This document shows positions 24,677 to 36,256 of a stretch of 57,102 nt of DNA, in pieces. Source of the DNA: Welwitschia mirabilis (taxonomy: Eukaryota > Gnetophyta > Gnetopsida > Welwitschiales); NCBI GenBank assembly GCA_051453625.1, contig JBOZIK010000001.1, positions 266,209,896 through 266,266,997 of the forward strand, read 5' to 3'. Numbering within the stretch: position 1 is the stretch's first letter; every line of letters begins with the position of its first letter. The notes beneath the pieces were generated by a model that was not told the DNA's origin, made no database searches, and worked only from the letters and a program-made list of their open reading frames with translations. A program made the position numbers and the translations under genes.

Positions 24677-27600
24677 TCAGATAATAATAAGGAGGAAGTG
24701 CTCCTCATTGAGGGGAACCTCCAAAACAACTGCTTCTACTGTGTTCACAGTTGTATCTAAAGATTCTTTATATAATTTCAACTGTTACCCATTAACCTTC
24801 TGAATCTCTCTAATCTCTAAGTCTAAAATATCAACTGAGCCATTAAGATATACTTTCTCTATAAGGTAAGGACCTAACCATTTAAAGGTTAACTTGTTAT
24901 TCAAAAGATAAAATTTAGTGTTATATAGCAAGATAAGTTGACTAGATTTAAACTTTTATGAAAAATCTTTTTATCATGTTTGAATTTTGCTTGGGCTTTA
25001 TGGATTAATTGATGATGTATGGAACTAGTTCTTTTTTCATCAAGATGATTTAACTAGGCTAATATATACTTAAGATTTTCATCAAAATCCACAAGATTAA
25101 GTTAATGAAATGTATGATAAGAATTGTAGCACACATCGACTAGTAACACACAAGCTTTACCATATACAAGTTCGTAAGGTGAAAAACCAAGAGAAGTACA
25201 TCAAGTAGTATGGTAAGCCCAACGTACATCATTAAGCTTAGAAGCTCAAGACTGTTTAGTAATAGAGACAAGTTTTTGAAGCATTTTCTTTATTTCTCTA
25301 TTGGAATTTTCAACCTGTCCATGAGTTTAAGGATGATAAGCATAAGCTACTCTATGTTCTATACAAATGGATAGAAGAAGTTTTTTAAAAAGTGCATTAA
25401 TGAAATGGGTACTCAGATCACTAATGATACCTCTAAGAAAACCAAATCACTAAAAGATATGATTTCTAAGAAAATGACAAACAGTTTGAGCATCATTCAA
25501 AGGAGTAGGTATGAGTTCAACCCATGTAGTCACATAATTTACAACTACTAAAATGTAATTTTTATCAAAATAAGGTGGTTGAATAGGACCTATGAAATTA
25601 ATACCCCAACAATCAAAAGGCTCACACTTAAGAATAGGTCTAAGAATTATTTTCTGTGAATTAATAAGGCTACTGTAATGCTAACAACGATAAAACCTTC
25701 TAAGAAAATCAAATGAATCATGAAAATGAGAAGGCTAGTAAAAACCAGAATGAAGGATTTTTATGGTAGTTTTATGTTCACTAAAATGTCCTTCACAAAT
25801 ACCACCATGATAAAGATGAAGAATATCAAGATTTCTCAATCGGGTACACATTTTCTCATAATCTGGTCTTTGCACCTATGGTACAAATATGGCTCAATTC
25901 ACTCATAGTCACCTTTATAATGGAGAAAAGATTTACGTTGGTTATATGTCTAATGTTGTGATGTTTTCATAGTTACAAGATAGTTCACACTGTCTACATA
26001 CCATGGAGGATGATGAGAAGAAGAGATAGTGAAAAATTGCTCGTCAAGAAAGGAATCATCAATGATAATATCATCTAGAGGAGAAGGAATTCAAAACAAA
26101 TTATCCGTAATAGAATTATGCTTCCCTGCTTTATCTATGATGGTCAAATTAAACTCTTTCATAAGAAGGATACATCTAATCAAAAAGGCGCTAGAATCTT
26201 TTTTAGTTATAAGGTCATGAATGACAGCATGGTCGGTGTAAACATTCGTGTGAAAGCCTAAAAGATAATGTTTAAGAGAATTAAGGCAAAAGATAATAGC
26301 AAGCATTTCTTTCTCTATAGTGGTGTAGTTCATTTGAGATTTAGACAAAGATTTGCTATGGTAAGATATAATTTTAAAATCATTCTCATATTTTTGACAA
26401 AAAACCCAACCCACGATAAAGTTACTTACATTACACAGAAGCTGAAAGTCAAGTGCCCAATTAGTTCTTGTCACTATAGAAGCATAAGAAAATCTACATT
26501 TAAGCCTATTGAAATAAAGTTGACAAGATTTATCCCATTTGGACTTGACATCTTTCTCTAGTGATAAGTGAAGGGATTTAGAAATAGAAGAAAAATCATG
26601 AATGAACCAATGGTAAAAACCAAAATGACTAAGAAAAGATTAAACCTATTTGATATTTGTAGGGGGACTAAGATTTTGATTAATACCAACTTTAAAAGCA
26701 TCCAACCTAATCCCCTCCTAAGAAATATGGTGATCTAAAACAATGCCACTCTCTACAAGAATATGACTCTTTTTCCAACTCAAGTGGAGGCCACTAGAAA
26801 TGTATTAATCTAAGACTTTCTCTAAATGATTTAAGGTTTAGTCAAAAGTTTCACATTAGATAGAGAAGTCATCCATGAAAATCTCAATGGAATCCTCAAG
26901 CATATTAGAAAAGATACCCATCATAGCATGCTAGAAAGTAATGGAAGAATTACAAAGTTCAAAAGGCATGTGTCTAAAAGAAAAGATGCCAAAAGGAGAA
27001 GTAAAAGTAGTTTTGGCTTGGTCCTCAGTGGAAATGCAAACTTGATTATAACCACTATAACTATCAAGGAAATAGTAAAAAGAATGACCCTGAATTCTAT
27101 CAGGAATCTCATCAAGAAAAGGAAAAGGATAGTGGTCTTTTTTGATTACCTCATTTAGTTTTCATAAGTCTATGCACATACGTCATTTTCCACCCTTTTT
27201 AGATACTACCATCAAGGGGCTAATCCACTCACTATCAACAAGGAAGTAAATAATTTCAGCATCCATAAGTTTTATGATTTCATCTTTTATAATTTGCTTT
27301 AGAGCTGGATTGATTCTACATTGGTGTTGCCTCATAAATTTAGCATTTTCTTTGAGGTAGAGTTTATATTGCACAGATGGAAGTGGGTATGGCTGTCAAA
27401 TCGTTATGGGACCAAGCAAACACATGAAGCTTTAATTCTAAAAGAGAGATGAGACCGAATTCTTATTGAGGAGAAAGGTTTTTATTGATAATCAATGATT
27501 TGTTTAATACCTATTTTAAAAAAAGTATTTTAATGCACTATTTAAGGGTTTTAGGTTTAGATTTAGGTTTAGAGTTTTGAATTCAGGACAATTCTCAGAA

Positions 27601-28270
27601 AAGATAACTGTCGTTTCAGATTATCATCCAGATGTCAGTAGTGAATGACTGACCTTAAAATAAGAAATCTCAGGGGTTTTAATTTCTTAGACTTCAGCAC
27701 AATTTACAAACTTAGGCTCACTACTCCGTAGATTAGAAAACTTAGTTGGCAGATGGTTAAACTGAAGTTAATCATTAAACACATAAAGGTAGTTTACTTC
27801 CGATTTATCATCAAATAAGGTTAGCACATGAAGCATGAACCATCTTTCCTCAAGTAGACAGTGCTGTAAAAATAGGGTTACCTTCATTTCCTCCTCTAAA
27901 CTCAAATCATTGCCTAAATCTTTTATGGCCACATCAAATACTCTTATCGAAAATTATTTATTTTCAAAATGGCACTTTATTAATCCGATTCTTGTATCTA
28001 TGATGTAATAGGCTATAGCATAGAAAGCTCTACCTAGAAGTAAGGGATATTCACCATGGTGCTCAACTTCTAAAACAACTATAATAATGGGGTAGAATTC
28101 TTTCTCTATCTAAATGACCAAGTCCTTAATCACACCTAACAGTTTCTTCACAGATGTATCGACTAAGTCTAAGATAATGTGTGTAGGCTCTACTCTTTTT
28201 TTTTTAAACTAAGACGTTGATAAATATGTAAGGGTATAATGTTGACACTAGCTCCTATAACAATTAAGGC
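24677..28270 (-). pseudogene. Athila-type Ty3/gypsy pol of element A (protease, RT, RNase H, integrase)
   Basis: Minus-strand domain order, right to left. Protease near 28255-28000: IGASVNIIPLH, where the catalytic Asp of the DxG motif is Val (VIG). Reverse transcriptase 27374-26500: LKENAKF..HQCRINPALKQI, FLDSYSGYNQ (motif A Asp present) and FMDD (about 26880-26865). RNase H 26474-26091: LLCNVSNFIVG (first Asp changed to Asn), then TTIEKEMLAII and YTDHAVIHDL. Integrase about 25950-24900: CWGINFIGPI with Asn instead of the first DDE Asp (codon at 25597-25599). Stop at 24677-24679 after EVPLNEEH. The order PR-RT-RH-INT and the RT wording place it in the Athila lineage. Numerous frameshifts and stops make it non-functional. 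It is colinear with element B. Confidence 0.88.
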
Positions 28271-28439
28271 TTTCTTTATTTTAAGGTTTCCTATAAAGTG
28301 ACACTAACTATTGTTGCCCCTAGATCTTTAAACTTTGGACATTTTTGACACACCAAGTTGCTAAGATATTGTGCTAGGAAAACTTTACTAGGGATGGTTT
28401 TTTTTTGTTTCCTTCTTATTAAGTCTTTTCATAGTTTAG

Positions 28440-28681
28440 AGTATCTTGGGTTTTCTTGCAAAATCTTCCAAAAAGGTAAGTTAATGCTCACATTTTACAT
28501 TAAGACTTTCAAATGATTATTAAAGATGGACTTTGTGTTAAGCCTATCAAGCCATGGGGTAGCAGGTTTCTTTTGTGAAGAATATTTCTTTTTGTTGCTA
28601 AGTGAGGAAGGGAAGAAATGGTTTTCTAGGATTTATATGTCCTCTTCCTCATCATTTTTATCACTTTGGGAAGTTGAAGCC
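28440..28681 (-). pseudogene. Element A gag C-terminal fragment, cut by the assembly gap
   Basis: It aligns with 33955-34168 of element B (TAAGCCTAT-AAGCCATGGGGTA, then TGTCCTCTTCCTCATCATT), which is the end of gag in that copy. The sequence stops at the gap beginning at 28682, so the rest of gag, the primer site and the 5' LTR of element A are not in the assembly. Confidence 0.7.
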
Positions 28682-28781
28682 NNNNNNNNNNNNNNNNNNN
28701 NNNNNNNNNNNNNNNNNNNNNNNNNNNNNNNNNNNNNNNNNNNNNNNNNNNNNNNNNNNNNNNNNNNNNNNNNNNNNNNNN
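28682..28781. other. 100-N assembly gap hiding the A/B junction
   Basis: Left of the gap is element A's gag (equivalent to 34168 in B). Right of it is element B's 3' untranslated region (equivalent to 19362 in A). By comparison with B, about 2 kb of gag and leader plus at least one LTR of about 1.07 kb should lie here, so 100 N is a placeholder, not a measured size. Confidence 0.85.
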
Positions 28782-30151
28782 TCCCTCACTTAGCCTTGTC
28801 AGTCTCTGACAAAACTAGGCGGTAAACCTATTTATGAGCCAACTTTTAAATAATAAAAACTAGGATATCTGGAGAAAGAAATTGAAATATATCTATCAGT
28901 AATGGACTAAATTCAAAAATTTCAAAAACTGAATAAAGTACTTGGGTAGCATCAGATGTTTGTCATCTAGTTTATCATCCAGACAATAGTGGGGACGACA
29001 GGCTCCTTAAAAGTTTTTCAGAGTCCAAAACTTATGACAAAAATCATATTTTGCATTAATAGTGATAAATAGCTCTTTATTGTGATAAAATGTCAAATAA
29101 AAAGATGAACATCATATAAGAACCAAGGAGTAATTTCTCATAATTCAAAAAATTTATATCAAAAATATGTAATACTGAAATTGGTGTGTATCATGGCCCC
29201 CACTTAAAATGTGTAATGCATTTTAAATTTCCTAAAGTGATGAAAATTAAAAATAAAAAAATGACTGGAATGAAAACTACGAAATGAGTAAAGTCCTAAG
29301 GAAAGAAGAAAATGTGAGAATGACTGGAAAATAGTGGACATGAAAATAGAAGAAAAGCAGAGAAGAAATAAACACAAGGAATAAGAAGAAGAGTGTTTAC
29401 CTATTCTAAGTACTAACGTAGCAAGCTCCAAAGGAAAACATCATAATATTACCTGATTAAAGATGCATAACAAAATGTATTTACTCGATAAAGTTCATTC
29501 GAAAGGGCAGTGATTATGGCGATATCCAAGGTGTCTAGTGTGTAGAATAATAAAGGTCAAATCAAAAGGTACTTAGAAATGGACTCATCTATTTCTATAT
29601 ACAAATCCACTGAAATCGTCAAAAGTGAAATGATCAAGTGGGAACATTAAAATTTGTATTTTGTTTGCCATGATGAGGGGAGTGCAACCACTATCAAAGG
29701 AGTAAGAACCCGTGAAGCATGGCTAACTGACCCCCCAGTGGAGTTCCCACAGCTACCATATTACACTGCTAAAGGCTCCTCTCAGAAATATTTGCCCTGG
29801 TGTACTTACGGTAGGACATTATGCTTTTTTTTCGACAAAAAGATAATTCCCATAGGATCACACACTTAAGAAGACTAAGGTGAATAAGTAAAGTAAAAGA
29901 AAAGAATACTCCTTGATAACTTAAGATTTAGCCACCATTGAAAAAACAACATAAGAAATAAGGTATCTTCTTGTAAATACAGTCCATAGACATGGGAATG
30001 TCTCAAGATTGGGTGAATCCAATCTTACCACTTGTAAATGCCCAAGTATAAAACTAATCATGAAACTTCATAAAATAATACACAAGTCAAGTTTGAAATA
30101 TGATCAGGTAATATCATAATATTTAACCAGAAGAGTAGGCTAAGAAAGAAC
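28782..30151 (-). mobile_element. Element B, untranslated region between pol and the missing 3' LTR
   Basis: No coding frame. It begins TCCCTCACTTAGCCTTGTC, equivalent to 19361 in A, then jumps near 29190-29220 to sequence equivalent to about 23000 in A, so it lacks the extra-ORF block. A GC-richer block of about 150 bp (29655-29800) is well conserved between A and B despite having no frame. Confidence 0.7.
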
Positions 30152-31332
30152 TTAGACAATGATAGGGCAGAAGTCCTCCTCACCGAGGGGAACCTCCAAA
30201 ACAAGTGCTTCTACCATGTTCACGGTTGTATCTAAAGACCCCTTATATAATTTCAATCGTTACCCATTAACCTTCTGAATCTCTCTAGTTTCCAAATCTA
30301 AAATTTCAACTGAGCGATTAAAATGCACTTTCTCTACAAGATAAGGACCTAACCATTTAAAGGTCAACTTATTCTTCAAAAGGTGAACTCTAGTGTTATA
30401 CAATACGACAAGTTGACCGAGTTCAAGCTTTTTATGAAAATTCCTTTTATCATGTTTGAACTTTACTTGGGCTTTATGAATTAATTGACGATGTATGACG
30501 CTAGTTCTTTTTTCATCAAGATGATCTAACTGGGCTAAAAATTTTTATCAAAATCCACAAGATTAAGTTGATGGGACGCATGATAAGAATTGTAACACAC
30601 ATCAACCAGTAAGATACAAACTTTACCATAAACAAGTTTGTAAGGTGGAAGTACGCCAAGTAGTACAGTAAGCCTAAAGTACATCGTTAATCTTAGAAGC
30701 CCAAGACTTTTTATTAACAGAGACAAGTTTTTGAAGGATTTTTTTAATTTGTCTGTTGGCATTTTCGGCTTGTCCATTAGTCTGAGGATGATAAGCACAA
30801 GCTACTCTATGTTCTATATGAATGGATAGAAGAAGTTTCTTAAAAAGTGCATTAATAAAATGAGTACACTGGTCACTAATGATGACTCTAGGAAAACCAA
30901 ATCTCTGAAAAATATGAGTTCTAAGAAAATGACAGACAGTTCGGGCATCATTCAAAGAAGCAGGTATGGCTTCAACCTCTTTAGTCACATAATGAATAGC
31001 CACTAAAATGTAATTTTTATTAAAAGTTGGTGGGTGAATAGGGCCTATGAAATTAATACCCAATAATCGAAAGGCTCACACTCAAGAATAGGTCTAAGGG
31101 GCATTTGTTGTGAACGAACGAGACTACCGTAACGCTGAGAAGGACCACACCTTCTAACAAAATCAAACGAATCATGAAAAAGAGAAGGGCAGTAAAAACC
31201 AGAATGAAGGATTTTCATGGTAGTTTTATGTCCACTAAAATGTCCTCCACAAACACCATCGTGACAAAGATGATGAATCTCAGGTATTTCCCAATCGGGC
31301 ACACTTTTTTTTTTATAATCTGGTCTTTGCAC
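30152..31332 (-). pseudogene. Athila-type integrase of element B
   Basis: Integrase inserts the element's cDNA into the genome. The N-terminal zinc-binding region is at 31290-31150: HHLCHDGVCGGHFSGH, GFYCPSLF and RRCGPSQ, in which the second Cys of the usual C-x2-C is Ser. The catalytic core follows: GINFIGPI (31060-31037) with Asn in place of the first Asp, IISDQCTHF with the second Asp, and HPQTNGQAEN with the Glu. A one-base deletion near 31061 (CCA-type codon shortened, compared with element A) shifts the frame between the two parts. A second shift near 30700 leads to PPYKLVYGKV and then a C-terminal GPYLVEKV-like block, ending at the stop 30152-30154. No chromodomain is present, as usual for Athila. 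Confidence 0.9.
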
Positions 31333-33008
31333 CTACGGTACAAATGTGGCTGATCCACTCATATTCACCTATCCGATGGAGAAAAGATTTACATTGGTTA
31401 TAGGCCCAATGTTGTGGTGTTTTCATGTTTACAAGATAGATCACAATGTCGGCATACCATGGAGGAGGATGAGAAGAAGAGACAACAAAAAGCTGTTTGT
31501 CAGGAAAGGAATCATCAATGATAATATCATCTGGAGGAGAAGGAAGTTGAGATAAATGATCAGCAATAGAATTGTGCTTCCCTGCTTTATCTATAATGGT
31601 CAAATTAAATTCTTGCATAAGAAGGATCCATCCAATCAAACGGGCACTATAATCTTTTTTGGTCATGAGGTAATGAATGGCAGCATGGTCGGTATAAACA
31701 TTTGTGTAAAAGCGTAAAAGATAATGTCTAAGAGAATCAAAGCAAAAGATAATAGCTAGCATTTCTTTTTTTGTAGTGGTGTAGTTTATTTGAGCTCTGG
31801 ACAAAGATTTGCTATGGTAAGATATAACTTTAAAATCATTCTCATATTTTTGACAAAGAACCCCACCCATGAGAAAGTTACTTGCATCACATATAAGCTC
31901 AAAGTCAAGTGTCCAATCAGGTCTCGTCATTATAGGGGCATAAGACAATTTATGTTTAAGCCTATCAAAAGCAAGTTGACAAGATGCATTCCATTCGAAT
32001 TTGGCGGTCTCTTGTAATGAATGAAGGGGTTTACACATATAAGCATAATCACGAATGAACCAACGGTAAAAACCACAATGACTAAAGAAAGATCGGACCT
32101 GTTTGACATTTGTAGGGGAACTGAGATTTTGAATAATACGAACTTTAGAAGCATCCATCCTAATCCCCTCCCGAGAAATATGGTGACCTAAAACAATGCC
32201 ACTCTCTACAAGAAAATGAGTCTTTTCCCAACTTAAGTGGAGGCGACTAGAAATGCATCGATCTAAGACTTTCTCTAAATGATCTAAGATTTGTTCAAAA
32301 GTTTTAGCATAAATAGAAAAGTCATCCATGAAAATGTCAATGGAATCCTCAAGCATATCAGAAAAGATACCCATCATAGCATGCTGAAAAGTATTGGGAG
32401 CATTACAAAGTCCGAAAGGCATGCGTCTAAAAGCAAAGGTACTGAAAGGAGAAGTGAAAGTAGTTTTAGCTTGGTCCTCAGTGGGAATGCAAATCTGATT
32501 GTAACCGCTATAATCGCCAAGGAAACAATAAAAAGCATGACTCTGAATCCTATCAAGAATCTGATCAAGAAAAGGCAAAGGAGAGTGATCTTTTTGGGTT
32601 ATCCCATTTAGTTTTCAAAAGTCTGTGCACATACGCCATTTTCCACCCTTTTTAGGTACTAATGTCAAGGAGCTAACCCACTCACTATCTGCAATGGAGT
32701 AAATGATTCCAGCGTCGTTTTATGATTTTATCTTTTACAATTTGCTTTAGGGATGGATTGAGTCTACGTTGGGGTTGCTTTACAGGTTTAGCATTTTCTT
32801 TGAGGTAGATTTTTTGTTGCACAATGGAAGTTGGTATGGCTGTCAAATCGTTATGGGACCAAGCAAACGCATGAACCTTTGATTCTAAAAGAGAGATGAG
32901 ATTGGATTCTTGTTGAGGGAAAAGGTTTTTGTTGATAATCAATGGTTTGTTCAGATCTCTGTTCAGAAAAATGTATTTCAGTCCACTGTCTAAGGGTTTC
33001 AGGTTCAA
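31313..33008 (-). pseudogene. Athila-type reverse transcriptase and RNase H of element B
   Basis: The longest real frame in the window (32578-31313, 421 codons). Upstream, 33008-32700 gives the RT N-terminal region (LKPLDSGLKYIFLNRDLNKP, QPQRRLNPSLKQIVK), then a frameshift and small deletion near 32720-32700. In the main frame: FLGDYSGYNQI (motif A region, about 32524-32495) has Gly where the catalytic Asp is expected, with an Asp one position later; RRMPFGLCNAP; FMDDFSIYA (catalytic DD intact); then RNase H with ICDASNF, TTKKEMLAI, YTDHAAIHYL and NSIADHLSQL. RNase H residues look intact. The product copies RNA to DNA in virus-like particles; this copy is probably inactive because of motif A and the shifts. 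Closest lineage by wording is Athila. Confidence 0.94.
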
Positions 33009-33073
33009 ATTTAGGTTCAGACTTTTGGTTTCAGGAAAATTCTCAAGAAAACTGACTGTCGTCTCAGACTGTC

Positions 33074-33123
33074 GTTCGGATGTCAGTCATGGACGATCGT
33101 TCGGACGTCAGTCATGGATGACC
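33074..33123. repeat. 25-bp tandem duplication between protease and RT of element B
   Basis: GTTCGGATGTCAGTCATGG... (33074-33098) is followed directly by GTTCGGACGTCAGTCATGG... (33099-33123), differing at a few positions. The corresponding stretch of element A (about 27605-27650) has one copy, so the duplication is private to B. Confidence 0.8.
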
Positions 33124-33436
33124 ATTTTCAAAATAAGAAATCTCAGAATTGCTAATTTCTCGGACTTCAGCACAGTTTACAGACTTAGGCTCACTACTCC
33201 CCAGATCGGAAAACTCAGTTAGCAGATCGTCAGACTCAAAGTGATCGTTAAGCACATAAAGGTAGTCTACTTCCGATTTATCGTCAAACAAGGTTAGTTC
33301 GTGAAGCATGGACCATCTTTCCTCAAGTGGATGGTGCTGTAAAAATAGGGTTAGCTTAATTTCTTACTCCAAACTCAAATCATTGCCTAAATCTTTTTAG
33401 GTCGCATCAAACACTCTTTTCGAAAATTCTTTATTT

Positions 33437-33765
33437 TCAAAATTGGCACTTCATCAATCCGGTTCTTGTATCTATGATACAGTAGGCTGTTGCATAGAAA
33501 GCTCTACCTAGAAGTAAAGGATATCCACCCTGGGGCTCAACTTCTAAAAACACTACATCAATGGGGAAGAAGGTTTCCTCAATCTGAATGACTAAGTCTT
33601 TGATCACACCTAACGGTTTCTTCTTAGATGTGTTGGCTAACTCCAAGATAATGCGTGTGGGTTCTACTCTTTCTTCCAAACTAATACGTTGACAAATGTG
33701 CAAGGGCATAATGTTGACACTATCTCCAATATCTATTAAGGCTTTCTTTATTCTACGGTTCCCTT
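33437..33765 (-). pseudogene. Retroviral-type aspartic protease of element B
   Basis: The frame reads DIGDSVNIMP (33732-33703), keeping the catalytic D-x-G, then RISLEERVEPTRIILELA, GVIKDLVIQIEETFFPIDVV, and PLLLGRAFYATAYCIID with the second conserved block (GR.F..TA). This is the Athila protease pattern and lies between gag and RT as expected. It cleaves the polyprotein in the family. Unlike element A, the active-site Asp is present. A 25-bp tandem duplication lies between it and RT. Confidence 0.85.
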
Positions 33766-33949
33766 ATAAAGTGACACTCATAGTTGCTGCCCCCCGAATC
33801 TTTGAACTTTGGACATTTTTGGCACACAAAGTTGCTAACGGATTGAGCTAGGAAGACTTTACTAGGAATGGGTCATTTTTGTTTTCTTCTCATTAAGTCT
33901 TTCCATAGCTTAGAATGTCTTGGGTTTTTTNNNNNNNNNNTTTTTTAGC

Positions 33950-35770
33950 AAAAGTTTTTAAAAAGGTAGGTTGATGCTCACATTTTGCATTAAGGCTTTC
34001 AAATAGTCATCAAAGACAGGGTTTGTGGTAAGCCTATTAAGCCATGGGGTACCAGGTTTTTTTTGTGAAGGATCTTTCTTTTTGTTGCTAAGTGAAGAAG
34101 GGAAGGAATGGTTTTGTAGGATTTCTATGTCCTCTTCCTCATCATTCTTGTCACTTTGAGAAGTTGAAGCCTCATGGGTTGGAGGAGTTGTGTCGCTTCC
34201 ACTTGTTGTCACCACCTTACAATCTTTTCTTACTTCGTTAGGGTTTGGTGAAGGTTGAGTGGCAAGAGACCATTGTGGTCTTTGGTTGGCAAGTATGATT
34301 TATTGTAAAATGCTCACAAGATTTTCTATGTTGTTGTTTGTTTTCTCTTGGGTTTTTCTCAACTCTTCAATGGAATTTTTAAGAGGATCACTATGGTTTT
34401 GGGAGTTGGAAGGGTTTGCCAAGTTGCCAGGGTTGTTGGATTGAAAGTTTGAGTGCTCAAATCCATTTCTAAAAGGTTGGAAGTTAGGATCGTGTGTTTA
34501 AAATTTCGAGAGTTTGGTTGTTCACTCATCCTATGTTGAAAGTTGTGATTTTGGACTTGTCTTTGGTTGTGGTTTGAGTGTAGTTCGAAGGTCTTTTATT
34601 AAAAGGACAAACTTCCTCATAGATTTTCTATTTGTAGGTAGAAAGCAAGGGACAATCTTTCGTGACATGGTAGCTATCATCACACAAATCACATGTTGGA
34701 ATTACAACTTCACTTTTCTCGGTTGTCACTTTAGCATAAAAAATCATCTGGGTATATTTCTCTAAGGTAGAAGTGAAATCCTTAATGACACTGGTTGGCT
34801 CATTTTTGGTTTTTGTTTCATTCCTCTCATGTTTTACCTCTTTTAGTCTTTAATGATTTGGCCTACCGTTCGGTTTTCACTAGGTGGGGGTTTAGGCCAG
34901 GTTTGACTTACTTCTACCAAATCCTTCAACACCTTCCAAGCATCATCTAGGGTTTGGTTTAACAAGTTGCCTCCACAAGAAAAATCTACAAGTTGCTTGG
35001 TATGACTATTTAACCCACTGTAAAAATAGTCAACTAACTCTACCTGTGAAAAGGCATCTACAGGGTTTGAATGTAAGGCACCAAATAATCTCTTGTAGGT
35101 AGAGGCATAATCTTTATTAGGCATTTATTGGAAGTTTATGACTTCTTTCTTATAGTTCCAGATGGGTTTTTCACTCATGAATCTCTTGATGAAGTATTTT
35201 TGAACTTGATTCTAAGATTTAAGACTTTTGTGGGGAATCATTCTAAGATAAAGTTTTTTTTATCTTCAAAATAATGGGAAAGATGACCATGTAGGTTCTA
35301 TCACTTATTTATTTCTTACCTTTTTGGAAGTAAGGACAAGTTGTTCTATATTGGTGATGTATTGTAAAGGCTCTTCATCAAGATATCCTCTAAAGATAAG
35401 GTAAGTGTTCAAGTTATAGAGCTCTACATCATTATCAAGAGGTAAGTCAAAAAGAGTTCGGATTTTATGTTTCTTATTCGCTATAAGATCTGATCGTAAG
35501 TACTTGTTTAAGAAGGAGAGGAAGTAGGGGTTCTGATGACAAGGAATGGATTTGGAGAGATAGGTTGTTTAAGCTTTTGGGCTGAGATCAACATGGTAAC
35601 AAATTAGACTCTATAGAAATAAAAGTTGAAATTGCAGAAAATTCAAAATCTTGAGTACCTTCACTATTTTTACCTATTTCTATTTTAAGATTTATCAAAT
35701 CTTCTATGATATTTTTAGTAATCAATAGCCGCTCTCTCAGGTATCTTTCTTTGTTACCAGATTTAACCAT
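33950..35770 (-). pseudogene. Athila-type gag of element B
   Basis: The N-terminal frame 35770-35588 starts MVKSGNKERYLRERLL. The core, 35124-34843, reads YASTYKRLFGALHSNP, VELVDYFYSGLNSHTKQLVD and GGNLLNQTLDDAWKVL, the retrotransposon Gag pattern (F..GL......D...GG.L). The C-terminal part at 34215-33958 (EDIEILQNHSFPSS, FDDYLKALMQNVSINLPF) is the linker to protease. Gag forms the particle shell. Frameshifts and stops separate these parts, and a 10-N gap (33931-33940) lies at the end. No clear zinc knuckle was seen between 34843 and 34215; a Cys-containing stretch there is too decayed to call. Confidence 0.8.
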
Positions 35771-36232
35771 TCATGCTTAGTCTCGAATATGTAAAAGTAT
35801 TGATCCTTCATTGTCTAGAAGATATCCTGGATGAGAGAAACATAGAAATTACAAGAAAAGAAAAGCATAAAACAGAAATAAAAAATTGACTCTTTGAAAG
35901 GAGAAACTCAGAAAACAAGCTTTCGTCCACCTAAGTCATTTGGACAATAAAGATGATAATGGGACTAAAACCCTAAAAATTTAACAAAAAAACTAAAATA
36001 GAAAACTGACAGCACAGAGAGTGTTATCACCACATATCATCTGGATGATGAAGCAAATAATGAACTTTTATTATAGAATAAAAAAATAGACTTTAATTCA
36101 AAAAATAGAAAATTGAGTCTACAAAAATGGGAAACCTATGCTACTACAAGCACTATTACACCACTGCTGCAGCAAGAATCTAAACCGAAATACTTACCAA
36201 AGAAATGACAACTCTTAAACTCTAAGCAGCCT
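35771..36232 (-). mobile_element. Element B leader region between primer site and gag
   Basis: No coding motif. It contains two occurrences of the dispersed TCATC-type motif of this family (near 35930-35965 and 36025-36060). Confidence 0.5.
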
Positions 36233-36250
36233 TCCCCAGTAATGATGCCA
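36233..36250 (-). promoter_or_regulatory. Primer-binding site of element B (tRNA-Asp type, Athila)
   Basis: On the plus strand TCCCCAGTAATGATGCCA; read on the minus strand it starts TGGCATCATTACTGGGGA. That matches the Athila primer site TGGCGCCGTTGCCGGGGA at 13 of 18 positions, with changes mostly of the C-to-T/G-to-A kind. It lies 6 bp from the LTR edge at 36257, so the LTR to its right is the 5' LTR. Confidence 0.8.
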
Positions 36251-36256
36251 AGAAGT

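Noticed and set aside
31790-32611. Plus-strand open frames over the Athila RT region
   Set aside because: They are antisense shadows of the RT/RNase H frame on the minus strand.
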